DNA of 64,000 nucleotides from Cranoglanis bouderius (taxonomy: Eukaryota > Chordata > Actinopteri > Siluriformes > Cranoglanididae). The notes under the pieces are model-generated. The model saw only the letters and a program-made list of their open reading frames with translations, did not search any database and had not been told where the DNA came from. Location: the NCBI GenBank assembly GCA_023630585.1, contig CM042540.1:12723074-12787073 (forward strand), given 5' to 3'. The stretch's first letter is position 1. Every line of letters begins with the position of its first letter. Shown piece by piece: positions 1-12,040 of this stretch. The position numbers and the translations under genes were made by a program.

Positions 1-249
1 AAAAACAGCAACAAGCTCAGCTCCAGCATTGCTACAATGGTGCTGTCTGCCAAACATTAATACTAATGTAATTAGCATCTGTCTGTCTGGGTCATGAGAG
101 TTAATACCTAATATTTTTGTGTTCCATATTCAAAAGCTTACACTGGCTGCAGATATCAAATTAAATACAAAACAAATAATCAAAATGGATATTTTAGTTA
201 TTTCCCAAATAAAGTTCATACCAATTCAAGAACAAGTGTACTGTACACT
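1..249. other. AT-rich intergenic DNA, nothing recognised
   Basis: No coding frame, repeat or RNA was recognised. A 68-codon open frame crosses 119-325, but it is AT-rich and runs into the Tc1 relic that follows, so it is not treated as a gene. Confidence 0.5.
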
Positions 250-445
250 ATCAGTCAAAAGTTTGGACACATCTGCTCATGAAAGGTTTTTTTTTTTTCT
301 TTACATTTTTACTACTTTAGTATAACAGTGAATTTAGATTAAATGTAATATTTTAATATATATATTTTATATTGACATTTTTTTAAGAATATTTTTTGAT
401 TAAGCTTTTCACACTCTTGCCATTTTCTCGACCAGCTTCATGAAG
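250..445 (-). mobile_element. Tc1-like transposon fragment (terminal repeat plus transposase C-terminus)
   Basis: The stretch opens with CAGTCAAAAGTTTGGACAC at about 251, the end of a very common fish Tc1-like family. It then has a poly-T/AT tract and, near 408-445, sequence whose reverse complement resembles the C-terminal codons of that family's transposase (LMKLVEKMARV-like). The terminal repeat lies left and the coding end right, so the element runs on the minus strand and is cut off after about 200 bp. The family match is from memory of fish repeats. No intact coding remains. Confidence 0.55.
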
Positions 446-639
446 GAATTTCACTTCAGGAAGCAGGAGGTGTTTCGCAAAGTTCCCCAGTAGACTGAGC
501 TCATCATTGTTTCTCCTAAATTCTGAATGAAAACAACTTTTTGTGAAAGCAGTTTAACTTTTAGTGAAAACTATTTGTTTTTAGTGTGTATCAGAAATAT
601 CTACTACTAAAAATTGCTCTTATCTCCAGCACCCAAAAT

Positions 640-1245
640 AATTTTTTTTGCAGATTAACACCATTATCATGTTTGTTGAAAAGAGGGACCATATACAAGG
701 AAAATATAGTGGTGATTTACTGATGATTTGGAAATGTTTTGCAGTTAGTGGTGAAGAGAAATGATGGCACATTTTACCAGCATATTTTAACCAAAGCCTG
801 GTTGATTCTACCAAGAGGTTAAGACCTGGATGTTATATGGATCTTTCAACAAGAACATGATCCAACCAAACCCAACCCAACCCAGAAAATCAGTGTTTTA
901 CAATATATTATTACATTATATATTATATATTATTCTTTGGACTTGTGGCCTAAATTGAAGAGCACCTTCACCCTCACATACAGTAAATCTCGAATTGTAC
1001 AATAAAAGGTGCATTAAAGTTTCCGCATTAATATCCCGGTTTCCCTCTATAAATATCTTCAACCCTATTAAATATTTACAGGAAGAAATTCTGTCTCTAC
1101 AGAATTTCTTCACCAAATATTAATTGCAGGGAGCCAATGGTTTTAAAAACAAAAGGATCAAAATATGACTTATTTCATATGATATTAATTTTATGTATGT
1201 TCACATTTTCATTCTCTTGAAGGGTTCCAATAATTCTGGAATTGA
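640..1245 (+). mobile_element. Degenerate Tc1-like transposon, transposase middle and 3' end
   Basis: Around 715-735 the plus strand reads LMIWKCFAVSG, a decayed form of the VMVWGCF block of Tc1 transposases. Around 785-865 it keeps traces of the block that carries the second catalytic aspartate, but with stops. A further trace (WPKLKS-like, 945-962) follows after an AT-rich replacement at 890-935. The 3' part (1,080-1,240) contains ATTAATTGCAGGGAGCCAAT and ends with CAATAATTCTGGA, typical of the 3' flank of one fish Tc1 family. All frames are broken. It is probably a different family from the fragment at 250-445. Confidence 0.45.
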
Positions 1246-2520
1246 TCGAAAGGTGACATGTTTCAAATGGATTTGTAAAGATTAGCTATCCAATATTTAT
1301 TACGTTTGCACATGTAAAGGATCTTAAATTGTCTTAGATACCTGAGTCACTGGTCATAAAGACATCGTTTTTTATTCGAAGGCATCGTCTTCACTCCAGT
1401 GGAAAGGCATAAACCTAGCACGGCTTGCATGCCCTTTGGTAACCTTTGACCTTGAACAATGTGCTAATACCCTCAGCTGCCAATGCCATGGCCGGTTGGC
1501 ACCAAAGCCTTTGTCTCGGCAGGTCTCACCTCTCACACAGACATACAAATGCTTTCTATTTGTCCTCCACAGCAGAGGTAGAAGTTATCGATACGACCCA
1601 CAAATGATGTCAGGGATTTGTCAGCAAAGCTTATGGATGACAAAAACATCCGCCAAAACACACCTTCTACCTAGGCCAGGAAGATTGAGAGTCCAAATAC
1701 ATTATTGATTTTTTCCTCTCTTACCTTCATAGATAGAAGCTCAGACTACAAAGGCAGGGGGAACAGCTTTTGTGTGCTAAAATGTATCTAAAAGCTTTTT
1801 AAAAATAGCAATAAAAGAAGCAAGGGATGGAATTATATATATCAGCTAACAGGAGTGCCAACAGATGGGAAAAGCTCAGTGTGGAAGATGCTAGGTTGGA
1901 TCAGTCATGTCTTGGCTCAGTTGTTTGTGGAAAAGATCAGGAAAACAGCTGATAGATAAATAAACTTTGAGGCTTGAACAAAAGCAGTGAAGGATAAGAG
2001 CAGGGCTTTCCATTGAGAAGCACCCTGATGTCTGGTCCAATGCCATGTGGATGCTGTCTCCCAGCCAGAAGACAAGGCCAGGCAGGATGGCACTGCAGCC
2101 AATAATCCCTGCACCAGACATCACAAAATGGAGAACAAATAGAGGGGGAGAGGGTGGAAGGCAACTGCCGAGGGTAGAGTACACACACACTGGATTGACG
2201 CATGCCACGTAAAGACTTCCATGCCAAAAAAACACTCTGAATCCCAAAATGCAGAGGGATGCAGAAGAAAAAGACCAGCATTTCCTGAAGTAGACATATT
2301 AGGAAATATACACAAGTCACAGTCCAGTCTGTCCATCTTGTGTCCTGCCTTTGCCATGGAGGAAAACACTTCCAGCTCTTAGAGGGAAAAAAAAAAACCT
2401 TTGGCAAATCTAGTGGTGATTAAAACAAACAGCGGAGTGTTGCCGGAGGCAGAGACGGACAGGGCAAACAGGCCGTCCCCACAGGAAGCTGTCCGCTGGC
2501 AGCCCTTCACGGCGTGCTCT

Positions 2521-2521
<1 letters not shown>
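1246..2521. other. Intergenic DNA without recognised genes
   Basis: No exon, RNA or transposon was recognised. The part at about 1,380-1,700 and the part at 1,870-2,200 are less AT-rich than their surroundings and free of simple repeats. Open frames of up to 156 codons on the minus strand (1,937-2,407) show no domain and overlap each other, so they look accidental. Confidence 0.45.

Positions 2522-2568
<47 letters not shown>
2522..2568. repeat. (AC)n microsatellite
   Basis: Pure AC dinucleotide tract of 47 bp. Cysteine/valine or threonine/histidine runs in overlapping frames are translations of this tract. Confidence 0.98.
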
Positions 2569-2571
<3 letters not shown>

Positions 2572-3239
2572 CAACTGCTGCTGAGTCAGAGCAAAAAACA
2601 CACCCGGCCTCTATATCTCCCAACACTGCCTTTACACCCAAAACCTCACACAGGCAAGACAAACTGCTTGTGGGCCACAAATAATTCAATATGACATAAA
2701 AACAAGCAACTGGAAGCTTTCTGTACAGAGATATATTCTTAACCGTCATGCTGCAGCCATAACGGGTCTTAATTTAAAAATTAAAAAAATGATAGAAATA
2801 CCAGTATTAAATTTTACGTGCTTGACACAATTTCTCTAATAAATACAAATCATTATTTTTTATAAAGTATTTCCTTTTTTTTTAATAAAAGGGTTAGCGC
2901 TAGAAGTGTAATGTTTTCTTACAACTTCAGTTGCACAAGCTAAACAAAATCCATGCACATCACTTTCTTTCCTTAAAATTCACCTCTAATAGTATTTAAA
3001 AGTGATTATTCATTTGTAAATATAAAACAAAACATATGATTTCAATCCTTGTCCAATTCACATCTGTGAGTATGTGAAGGTCAGCTGTGCCCATTTGCAT
3101 AGGTATGTTTTGTATTGCTAATATATAGCTAGTATTGAACTTAGCATTACCCAAAGCTAATACATGTGGTTATGCTATGAATTTAGCCCTGGGTATCCTA
3201 AATTAATCCCTGGCTATCAGTATCCATATCCATATACTG
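2569..3239. other. AT-rich intergenic DNA
   Basis: Nothing recognised; AT-rich with poly-A/T runs (2,870-2,890). Confidence 0.5.
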
Positions 3240-3362
3240 TATCTATCCATCCATCCATCCATCAATCCATCCATATACCTATCCATCCTTTTATCCATCC
3301 ATCAATTCATCCTCCATCCATATACCTATCCATCCATTCAATCACCCATTCATATATTCATC
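3240..3362. repeat. Imperfect (ATCC)n tetranucleotide array
   Basis: CATC/ATCC units repeat for about 120 bp with interruptions (ATAC, CTATCC, AATTC). The array makes an artificial proline/serine/histidine/isoleucine open frame (3,164-3,373). ATCC arrays often grow from the 3' tails of fish SINEs; no SINE body is attached here. Confidence 0.9.
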
Positions 3363-6300
3363 CATTATTGTAATCATTCTTTATACCCTGTTGACTCCAT
3401 TCCTTTTTGCTAAGCCTTGTTGCCTGGTTTTGTCCATTACTGAGCCTAATTTTCTGTTCCTGTTTCTTCTGGTTTTCTGACGTTTGCCTGTTACTGATTA
3501 TGATTTATGGATCACCCTTAATGAAACACACACTGCATCCTGCCTCTAACCACAAGTTACAAAAAATAATGCAGTGATGTTTTCTTAACTTCTGGTGTCA
3601 AAACCTTTAAAGAGTGACTATAACTCATATTAGACTTTAAAAATCAATCAAATAAGGTTTATAATTTCCTGTATCTGTTTTCCCACAAACCCAGCAACCT
3701 CCTTAGGCACCCTTGCATCTACTGTACTGCTTATGATCACATCCAAATAAACATAGTACCAGATCAAATGTTATACAGTACTTCTTTATGCATTAAGAAC
3801 CATCACAGCACAAGAAGGTATTTGTGAGTGTATACTGAATGAGTGTGAGTATATCTGAGACCATGCTGTGGATGACTATAGCAGTGATTCTCCCCTTTGG
3901 CCTTAACGACACAAGACTAATCCACATCTAACACATTTTCTCCTCTGGGAGCTGCTTTGCTATACTGAGAAACATGACTCAAATGTCCTAGGATCTCAGA
4001 TCAAGCAGTTGTCTCCATCTAGCATTTTTTTTTTTTTTACATTGTGGGATGTCTGATGGCTTTGTGAGGGATTTATTTCACATATCCGAGGCATTCATAT
4101 AAGGTTTATTCTGATATTTTATTTCCAAGGAAGTTAATGTTATCACATCCTGCTGAGTGATTCTTTAAAGCCACAGTCAGGGATTTCAGACTGACAGAGT
4201 AGCAGCTCCAGTACTGTTGCTTTTCTGTGCACTAAAGGAATGGGATGGGGGTGTGTTTCTCCCTGAATGCAAGTGCAAGAGTCAACAGTCAGTGACATAA
4301 AAAAAAAAATAAAATAGATTTAAAGGCCCAGACTGGTTTGTTTACCTTTGTGTTGTAAAATCCCATGCTAGCTCTGAATGAGGTAAAACAGTTGTATTTG
4401 GAGGCTAAATGATCTCCAGGAATCAATGAATTATAAGCTACATATGATGCAAGCAAAAATGCAGTGTTAAAAATGACCCTGTAAATTTACAAGGGTGAGT
4501 CACATAAAAACGTTGAATGTATGACACAAATTAGAAGTGAATTGATTTATTTTCTAGAGGAATCCAGACACTTGCTAGAACACTTGCAGTAAATGAAACG
4601 GAGCACTTTTGTGACCCCTTTTTGCAATAAACAATGCAAAAAAACAATAAACAATTTGACAACTTGCTGGCAGCAGAGTTGCAGTATAGTTACTGTAATT
4701 AACACTTACAGCATTCATACTGCAATGTTTGTTTACAGTAATGAAGAAACTGTATTTTTTATAACATTACATATTGTTCAGAGTACATCAGCGTTTGAAA
4801 TAACCACAACAATTTTACAGTTATACTGCTGTATCCATTCTATTGCCAAATATACGTACATCTTAAATACATTTGAAAGAGTCAGAAATCCTAGCAAAAC
4901 AATCTAATAAAATATGTTTATTAAAGCATTCATTTCAGCGTCAGTGCTTTTGGTGCCTAATTTCACAGTAATGTTAATGATGACATGTATTTTTGTTTAT
5001 TGTATTCACATGGTACAGAAGAGCACAAATATAAAAAGGGGTTGAGCTTGAATGAATACATTACTAAGAGGTGTGGTTAGGTATGCTGCTGTGATATCCA
5101 ATCAGATCAGCTCGTGTCTTTCACTTTAAGAACCACTGCAGTACAGTGAAGTTTTCACAATGACATGGAACGATATTTCAAGTACTGATTTTATATACTG
5201 TAGATTTTAATAGTCGACTAAGAAACTGACTGACAGTACTTATACGTACATAAAGCCAAACAGCCCAAAAATATCACTGAAAACCATGCAGTTGGTTACA
5301 TACTGTACATATACATATATCAGCCTACTGCAGAAATCAAAAGACATTTTTAAAAAAATGAAAAATCAGCAAAAAGTCATACACAGAATGATACACAGTT
5401 CTGCAGTGGTGTACACAGAGCACATTTCACCCTCGGCAAGGCTTCCTGCTAGAAAAAAACAAAACAAACATATTATACTGTGCTGTCTTAGTCTATGATT
5501 AAAATAGTGTATGTGCTTAATTTAATAGTTTGTTCCCAAAGCACACTAAATACCAAATTCTTACTTTGTGTTTTTATAAATAAAACTGAATGCTCGTGGA
5601 TCACTGCATACGTGTGTTCGTTACGTCTGATCACATTACAAGAAAACACGCTTATTTAAAGTTTTTAAAGAGTTGAGATTTGTAAAACATGATATTTTAA
5701 TAAAGTGTTATTTTCTATGTTATTTATTAATAGACTTCTACGGTGTACGGTTTTACACTTCATAAAAAATGCAGCAGGAAAGATGGGTGCACATTTATGG
5801 GTGCTCCAGATCACATAGAAACTTGTGCCCACTTAAAAGATGCTTCATTAATGCCTTTGGTGTAAACTGGCCTTTAGTAGCAGCAACTGAGTTGTTACGG
5901 ATAAAATAACTGAAAGAAATTTAGGTTGAAGTCAGGAAAATACCATCTTATCCCTGCATCTGCGCTAAGAAGGGGTCTTGGAAGGTGATAGCACGTACCT
6001 TTTTGATAAATTGTGTCAGATTTTGAATGCCACACTCCCTTTAAAGCTGCTCCACCTAGTTTAGACTACAAAAATAACAACAGTAAGCAAATCTGAAAAT
6101 ATTGCCTTGTGCCCAAACCAAATGGCAATATCCTGACATTAAATCAGCACATTATGTTTGTGTTTTGGCACAAAAATAATCCTAACCCTAAAGTATTATA
6201 CTATGCACCGTAGCTGAAATTACAGAAATTCTTTCCAATGTGGTTTTGCAAACTTCTGATAGTGGCTTTAACTCTGATGCTGCGCATACTTTGCGTTCAT

Positions 6301-6419
6301 AAAAACTCCCTTCAAGGTTCAATAATAAGCAAATACCAGGACTGATCGCTGAAATGAAATAAGCAGGGAAAATAGGGGGATGACAGCAGGGAGGAGGGAA
6401 CATGGCTGAAGCCGGTCAT
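3363..6419. other. Long AT-rich intergenic stretch
   Basis: About 3 kb with no gene recognised. Short poly-A/T tracts occur (4,027-4,038; 4,301-4,309). The 4,590-4,910 stretch has repeated ACAGTTA/TACAGTAA-like words that resemble decayed fish repeats, but no boundaries can be set. The longest frame is 104 codons (4,593-4,907), AT-rich and domain-free. Confidence 0.45.
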
Positions 6420-6800
6420 ATTTCTGGATGTACCGCAAACTTAATGCCTTGGCTTAAAACAGCAGATGATTGGCCAAGATTAAGTATCAGATCTCACGGC
6501 ATTTGTGGAGCATATGAAATCACTCTCGATGGTCTCATTTTACCTTAATTGAATTAGAAGCTTTCCCAGCACAGACTGCAGGGATGGATGGGTGCTTTTT
6601 TGCCCTATAGGAGTGGAACAGATACGTGCCCGAGGTGTCAGAGATAAACCCTCCAGCATAAAGCCAACATCCAATGGGTGGCAGGTCAGCCAGGTTCCCA
6701 TGACATCACCGGCAAAATAATAGAGCCACTCTTAGCCAATCAGGGCTGAATGGGGGCTGTTCCATCATTTTCATGATGTCATGTCACTGGCTTTCTACAC
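6420..6800. promoter_or_regulatory. Candidate conserved non-coding block
   Basis: This block is less AT-rich than its flanks, has no simple repeats and contains CCAATCAG (6,738-6,745), CAATGGG and TGACATCA words plus two TGATGTCA-type palindromes around 6,775. These suit a cis-regulatory element. Conservation was not tested, so the call is inference from composition and motif density. Confidence 0.25.
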
Positions 6801-8292
6801 TAATGGGACCAAGTGGTACAGTGATGATATTCGTGCACCAAAACTCCAATTTTGCAAATGCAAAAGTACAGATCTCCTGCAGCTACAATTAACAGCACAT
6901 TATCAAGTCAATTCAATCTCATTTAAATGAAGCATTGGTCAAATGAAACAAAAATAGCAACCTTGGCATGAACGTAAATAATAGTGAATTGTATATTTAT
7001 CTAGAGGTTAAATGGGTGCAGAAGCAAATCTGTCTGCTTTCAGACGAGTGCGAATTAAATGATCATATCAACACTGAATATTATTCACATTAATAACTGA
7101 CTATGTTAGATACCATAATACAAAAATATCATTAACCAAGTTGTTCACCAAAATGTATTTTGAAAATAAAAAAACTGTACTGAGTGTTACATTAGCATGT
7201 TGGTAATTCAAACCTATTTTAACAGCTTTTTGCCTAAAGATAACATTCTCTGTGCTGTGCTGTCTATATTATGGCGTTGTCTAGATAGCAGCTCTGGTGC
7301 TGCATTTCACAGCAGTTTTATTACTTCTGAACCACACTGCAGTTTAGCTAAGCAGCGCTCCAGAGGTAAGACCTGCAGCACTTTATCTGCCCTGTCCTTG
7401 ACCTCAGCCCAAAGTTACATAAACTTACGTACAGCAAAATTCACTGTGCTAGAGGCAAAGCCTACACCTTCAAATTCATAACCAGCCGTTTGCTTTCTCT
7501 GTTATGTATTTGCTCATATTTACACCAGGCTTCGAAACGGGGTCCAGCATTTTCTTGGAAACTCAATCTGTCTGCCAATTATCGGAGGAATTACTGCACC
7601 TGGGTTGGCTACGATGGATTAAGAACAAATGAGAAATTTAAAAAGGGGGACTATCAACAAACAGAGAGACAACATTGACAGGAGAGTGATCTCATTTCAG
7701 TGATAACCCAGTGACCCACTGCTGTGAAAAAAATGGATAGGAAAAGGACAACTGAAGAAGAAAAGACAAAGAGTGCAAGAGCTGAGACTAAAACTGAAGG
7801 TTAGCTTATCTGCATGCAGACACCGGTGTGCTGCTCAAGATCTTTTCACCGCGGATCATACTGTGTGTGTCTTGATCAAGAAGTTGTGAAAATGTGACAA
7901 GGATGCAGATCGTTTGATAAAGTGAGTGCAGGTCATGACACACTGAATAAAAAGAGATTAAGCAAATACACATTCTTAGGAAAAGAGCTCCTCACTGGTT
8001 CTTTTGATGTTTTAGTTTTAACCTTCCTGAAGAGGTTCTAGATCTTAGTTCCTTTTCTGAAAGGGGAACTCTCTATTGTAGGATTCTACATAAAATATTT
8101 AGCATATGCCCAGTGGACAAACCAAAGAACCCTGAAACACTGAAAATGTTAATAGATGTTTCTACTGAAATATATGTGACATGAAAAACATATATATATT
8201 TACAGCAACAAATACAGAAAATAATACTTATAATTATATTGCATATCACAGGTTTAAAATCACAGGTGGGTTATCTTTAAAATTAAGATCCT
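6801..8292. other. AT-rich intergenic DNA
   Basis: No gene recognised. Two adjacent open frames (7,197-7,481 and 7,490-7,678) lack any domain and are not preceded by promoter-like or splice-acceptor-like sequence that I can defend. Confidence 0.45.
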
Positions 8293-8619
8293 TATCCATC
8301 CATCCATTTTCCATACTGCTTATCCTACACAGGGTCACGGGGAGCCTGGAGCCTATCCCAGGGGACTCAAGGCACAAGGCGGGGGACACTCTGGACGGGG
8401 TGCCAAACCATAGCAGGGCACAATTGCACACAGTCACACACCCATTCACACACTACAGATGACTTGGAAATGCCAATCAGCCTACAACCCATGTCTTTGG
8501 ACTGGGGGAGGAAACCGGAGTATCTGGACTAAACCCCTGAAGCACGGGGAGAACATGCAAACTCACACAGGGCCCAACCCTGAAGGCAAACATGCTAACC
8601 ACTAAGCCACCTTGCCCCC
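8293..8619 (-). mobile_element. tRNA-derived SINE, copy 1
   Basis: Read on the minus strand, the element starts with GTGGCTTAGTGG (8,600-8,611), a good RNA polymerase III A box, continues through the widespread fish SINE body (GGAGAACATGC, CCAGTCCAAAGAC and GGGATAGGCTCCAGGCTCC-type words in the antisense sense) and ends in an ATCC/GGAT tail at 8,293-8,306. The B-box region (GGTTCGANTCC in relatives) is lost in a small deletion near 8,575-8,582, so this copy should be transcriptionally dead. Two more copies lie at 11,531 and 58,450. Confidence 0.8.
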
Positions 8620-8879
8620 GTAAGGACATTATATGTCTACAAAATAAAAAATTGTGCATTTAAGTACAGATCACTGATGTATCTGGTGTAAACAGTGAAC
8701 TTTTTGTAAAGAAATCGTGCAAATGTGATTTCTGTAAGAGTTCAGCATAAGAATGAACTTGAGAACACTGAAATAAAACTTAAGGAGCATATACTGATGT
8801 ACAATAACAAAATGTACAATGACTAAATGGGAGTGAGAGATCAGTTTGGCCCTAAAAGTGGCCTCAGTGCTTGCAGGCA
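8620..8879. other. AT-rich intergenic DNA
   Basis: Nothing recognised. Confidence 0.5.
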
Positions 8880-9060
8880 AACAGCCATGAACCTCAACTT
8901 TACTTTGTCAAATCCTCCCTGAGCTCATTACCGCCCTGTCCCCATTGTGTTAATTGAAGCCACAGTAACGATGTTCCTCGCTGGCTCTATAAAAGCGGTA
9001 GACTTGTCATTTTCTCTCCCCAGCACTCCCTCAAGCAACACAGGTAATTGAATTGTGGTA
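8880..9060 (+). promoter_or_regulatory. TATA-box-like promoter candidate
   Basis: A perfect TATAAAAG (8,988-8,995) lies in a GC-richer, repeat-free block containing GTTAATTGAAGC (8,949-8,960). About 30 bp downstream is a pyrimidine-rich stretch ending CTCCCCAG (9,022), then 20 bp and GTAATT. This can be read as TATA plus start-site region, or as an acceptor-donor pair around a tiny exon. No convincing open frame follows, so if it is a promoter it would be for a non-coding or distant spliced transcript. Confidence 0.25.
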
Positions 9061-9833
9061 GGGATCTCTGTAAGCTGGCTTGTTTTAATAACTTTGCTAG
9101 ATGATGTTTAATAAGTGTGTCTTAAATGGTCTTTAGTCTGGCCAGGGAGGATGAGGAAAGGCAAATGTGCAAATACAAATGAAGAAAAGACATTTCTGCC
9201 TGCATTGGGGGAAAGATGTAATCATGACTTGTCTGTCTGTCTCAGCATACAGTTCAACTCCGGGACACTGCGCAAATCAGCACTGCAACTCATTTTCAGC
9301 AGTGACAGTGACAGACTGCGTCACACAGAAAACCCACAAACTGAGGATTTATGTTTATTTCTCTGTTCATCTGATATGTGCTGAGTTTTTCAGAACACCA
9401 GGCCAGAAAAGACTCAGTATGTTATGTTAGCTTTGGTGTGTTCTCTACTTTTTAGTGTGTTTTTAAGGCAGCTGTCTTCACAGAGTCAGAGGTGAGATCT
9501 TGGGTGTTTCTTACCCATTGACACTGATGAGAAGGGTCCACAGTGGCCAGGTGTCATAATCACCCATCTGCCCCAGCTTAGCCACTCTGAGGTGAAGAAA
9601 AACACTCTGAGGTGCTGAGGGGGAAACACAACCCTTTGAAAACAAATACTAGTTGGAGTGTCAGCGTCTGGTCAAAATGCACTGGTAGGTTAGCTTAAAG
9701 GGTTCAGGAATCATTTCCAATGAACATGCGAATGAAGAGAGCAAGAAAGCAATAAGGCAAGCAAGTAGAAATCAAAAGGGCAAAGGAAATACAGAATAAG
9801 TAATGAATTTAAAAATACAGAGATACTGACTGC
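9061..9833. other. Intergenic DNA
   Basis: No gene recognised. Overlapping frames of 87-89 codons (9,115-9,430) carry no domain. Confidence 0.45.
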
Positions 9834-9884
<51 letters not shown>

Positions 9885-9981
9885 GACAGAGAGCTACTCA
9901 GGCATACAGAAAGAATTAAAGGAAAATAAAGTAAGAAAAAATAGAGAGCTGGAAACACAAAGAAAGAAAAACACAAGAAAC

Positions 9982-10059
<78 letters not shown>
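9834..10059. repeat. Two (AAAG)n tracts separated by a purine-rich spacer
   Basis: Pure AAAG units fill 9,834-9,884 and 9,983-10,059. The spacer is also A/G-rich and has scattered AAAG units, so the whole looks like one expanded and partly decayed tetranucleotide array. The minus-strand frame of repeating FLSF residues is its translation. Confidence 0.97.
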
Positions 10060-10144
10060 TATAGAGGGCTAGACAGACAGAGCAATAAAAAGAAAGACAG
10101 AAAGAAAGGAATCTTGACACAGACAGACAGAAGACAGACACTGG

Positions 10145-10620
10145 GGTGATCTGCAGTGCTTTAGCTGTTGTGGTTGATGCTGGACTTCCAGGCCTCCATC
10201 ATCCAGACGTCCATTTGCATAATATTGTGTGTTGTCAGAAGAGTGACGGCTTGCGCAGGTAGTTATCTGAGGGATGCTTGTTTCCCACCCATCCGGCCTG
10301 CCTCTGCTCTTCACGCTGCTGGACAGAAGGCATCCCCAAGCCCTGTGATTACTGTGTCAACGTCTTTACATGTCGCCCCAGAACGTGGCATACACATCTA
10401 CATATACATATAAATGTAAATTTGCTCCCCCACAACGTGCATGCACCTGCGTCGACAGCACTGACAGCTGGGATTGATTCAGAGCCTTCCCCTCTGAGAC
10501 GTCCGAGAAATTAACGTTCTGGCTCCTCTTGACATCAGAGCTGATCTCCGGATGTAGCCGAGGGAGCAAACATACAGAAAGTAAACTTCCATGTGTCTTT
10601 CCTTTGGCTTTTGTCAAGTT
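10145..10620. promoter_or_regulatory. Candidate conserved non-coding block with octamer motif
   Basis: A repeat-free block, GC-richer than its surroundings, with a perfect inverted octamer ATTTGCAT (10,213-10,220), a known POU-factor site, and several CpG-containing words (ATCCGG, CCCATCCGG). Overlapping frames on both strands have no domain. Regulatory identity is inference. Confidence 0.25.
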
Positions 10621-11340
10621 CTCAATTTCAGACCAGCAATAACTGGAATGACTTATTCAGCCATTTATAATATAAATTCAGGAATTGGAAAAAAAACTCC
10701 TTTTTAGTCAATACGTCCAAATGATTGATTTGGAAGCAAAGAGACAACCATTCACAGAGCATGCTCAACATTGACAAATCAGTAATGGATGTTTTGCCTG
10801 AACTAAACACCAGATGAGGCCTTGCTCTATAAGGCAGTGGTGAAGAGAGAACTGCTTTGTTGCTTCTCACAATCCTTTTAGAAAAAACAGTCCTCTAGCC
10901 TGTTTCTAAAACCCCGACCAACGACCAGTGTGCATATTTTTGGTATTGCTCACTGAGCTGGGTGAGCATGCATCACACCCTTCATGCTGTGACTGGTCCT
11001 GGGGTAGGTGATGAGGCGATGCTGGTATCTGATAAGGTGATGCTGGATGATGACGCTCGTTCAGCAACACCCGCACTGTGATCTCCAGCAGCTTGTTCTG
11101 TTAGGCCTCTGACACCCACACCCACCAAACCACCCTCACCTCTCAGCTCCATGGCCCTGGGAGGCCTGAATGACATAAAACCAATCTGCAAAAAATTGTT
11201 TCCTTTTTTATAGCTTCAAGTTGACTTGCTGATCAAATAAGATTGCAAAGGCCTTTTTTCCACTGCTGGAACATTCACACTAGAAAAACAGAAACTGTGC
11301 TTGTTCCATGGACTACAAGTCTGGTACCAAAGGCTCAAAT
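10621..11340. other. Intergenic DNA
   Basis: No gene recognised. A palindrome-rich CAC/GTG segment lies near 10,920-11,130, but no element boundaries were found. Confidence 0.45.
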
Positions 11341-12040
11341 TATATGTTTTATGGAGGAAATCTGTATGTAGATTTAGATTATCAATGAACAAGCAGTTGC
11401 AACAGAAGCAAGGAAAAACACCATGAAATGATATGAGGAAGAAAACCTGAGAGAAACCAGACTCATAAGGGAACCTATCCTCTTCTGCATGACTAGTGGA
11501 GTATAGTGGAGTTATAAATCATTACAGTATACATGTGCACGTTTGCCTCACACCTCCGGGGTTGGGAGTTCAAATCCTGCCTCCGCCCTGTGTGCACAGA
11601 GTTTGCATGTTCTCCCCGTGCTTCGAGGGCTTCCTCCGGGCACTCCGGTTTCCTCTCCCAGTCCATAGGCATGTGCTATAGGCTGATTGGCATTTCCAAA
11701 TTGTCTGTAGTGTGTGAATGTGTGTGTGTGATTGTGCCCTGTGATGGGTTGGCACCCCATCAAGGGTGTCCCCCGCCTTGTGCCCCAAGTTCCCTGGGAT
11801 AGGCTCCAGGCTCCCCTGCGACCCTGTGTAGGATAAGTGGTATGGAAAATGGATGGATGTTATGATCATATTGTTAATAAGAGTACTGGGATGAGTCAGA
11901 GTGGCAGAGTCTTTATGATCCTAACAACAGTTTATAGGAGGTGCAAGTCTACAGTATCCAGGTGAGATTTTCCACTGAAGCAGGAAGGTGCTTCATTAAC
12001 ATAAAATGTTATTTGGGTACTGCAAATCTTTGATGTTCCT
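11341..12040 (+). repeat. Unclassified interspersed repeat, copy 1, split by a SINE
   Basis: The left part (11,341-11,530) and the right part (about 11,868-12,040) match consecutive parts of the sequence at 43,240-43,625: GATTTAGATT, GAGGAAGAAA, GGGAACCT, ATAAATCATTACAGTATACA on the left, then GGGATGAG, CTACAGTATCCAGGTGA-like and TACTGCAAATCTTT-like words on the right. The 11,531-11,865 SINE sits between them. This repeat is common in fish genomes; it may be the non-coding end of a LINE, but its class is not clear. Confidence 0.65.
11531..11865 (+). mobile_element. tRNA-derived SINE, copy 2 (5' truncated)
   Basis: The copy begins inside the tRNA-like head (GCACGTTTGCCTCACACCT) and lacks the A box. 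It keeps a B-box-like AGTTCAAATCC (11,567-11,577), then the SINE body with TTTGCATGTTCTCCCCGTG and GGGATAGGCTCCAGGCTCC, and ends in GGATAAGTGG..GGATGGATG. It is in plus orientation, opposite to copy 1. The 5' truncation is typical of target-primed reverse transcription. Short ORFs over it in all frames are accidental. Confidence 0.82.

Noticed and set aside
1937..2407. 156-codon minus-strand frame, one of the longest in the window
   Set aside because: Overlaps three other minus-strand frames of similar size, has no domain and includes a Phe run from a poly-A tract; no splice or promoter support.
9834..10059. Regular repeats and spacers that could look like a CRISPR array
   Set aside because: Units are 4 bp tetranucleotides without distinct spacers, and the genome is eukaryotic.
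9809..10141. 110-codon minus-strand frame rich in FLSF residues
   Set aside because: It is a translation of the (AAAG)n tracts and their purine-rich spacer; other frames over the same DNA are just as open.
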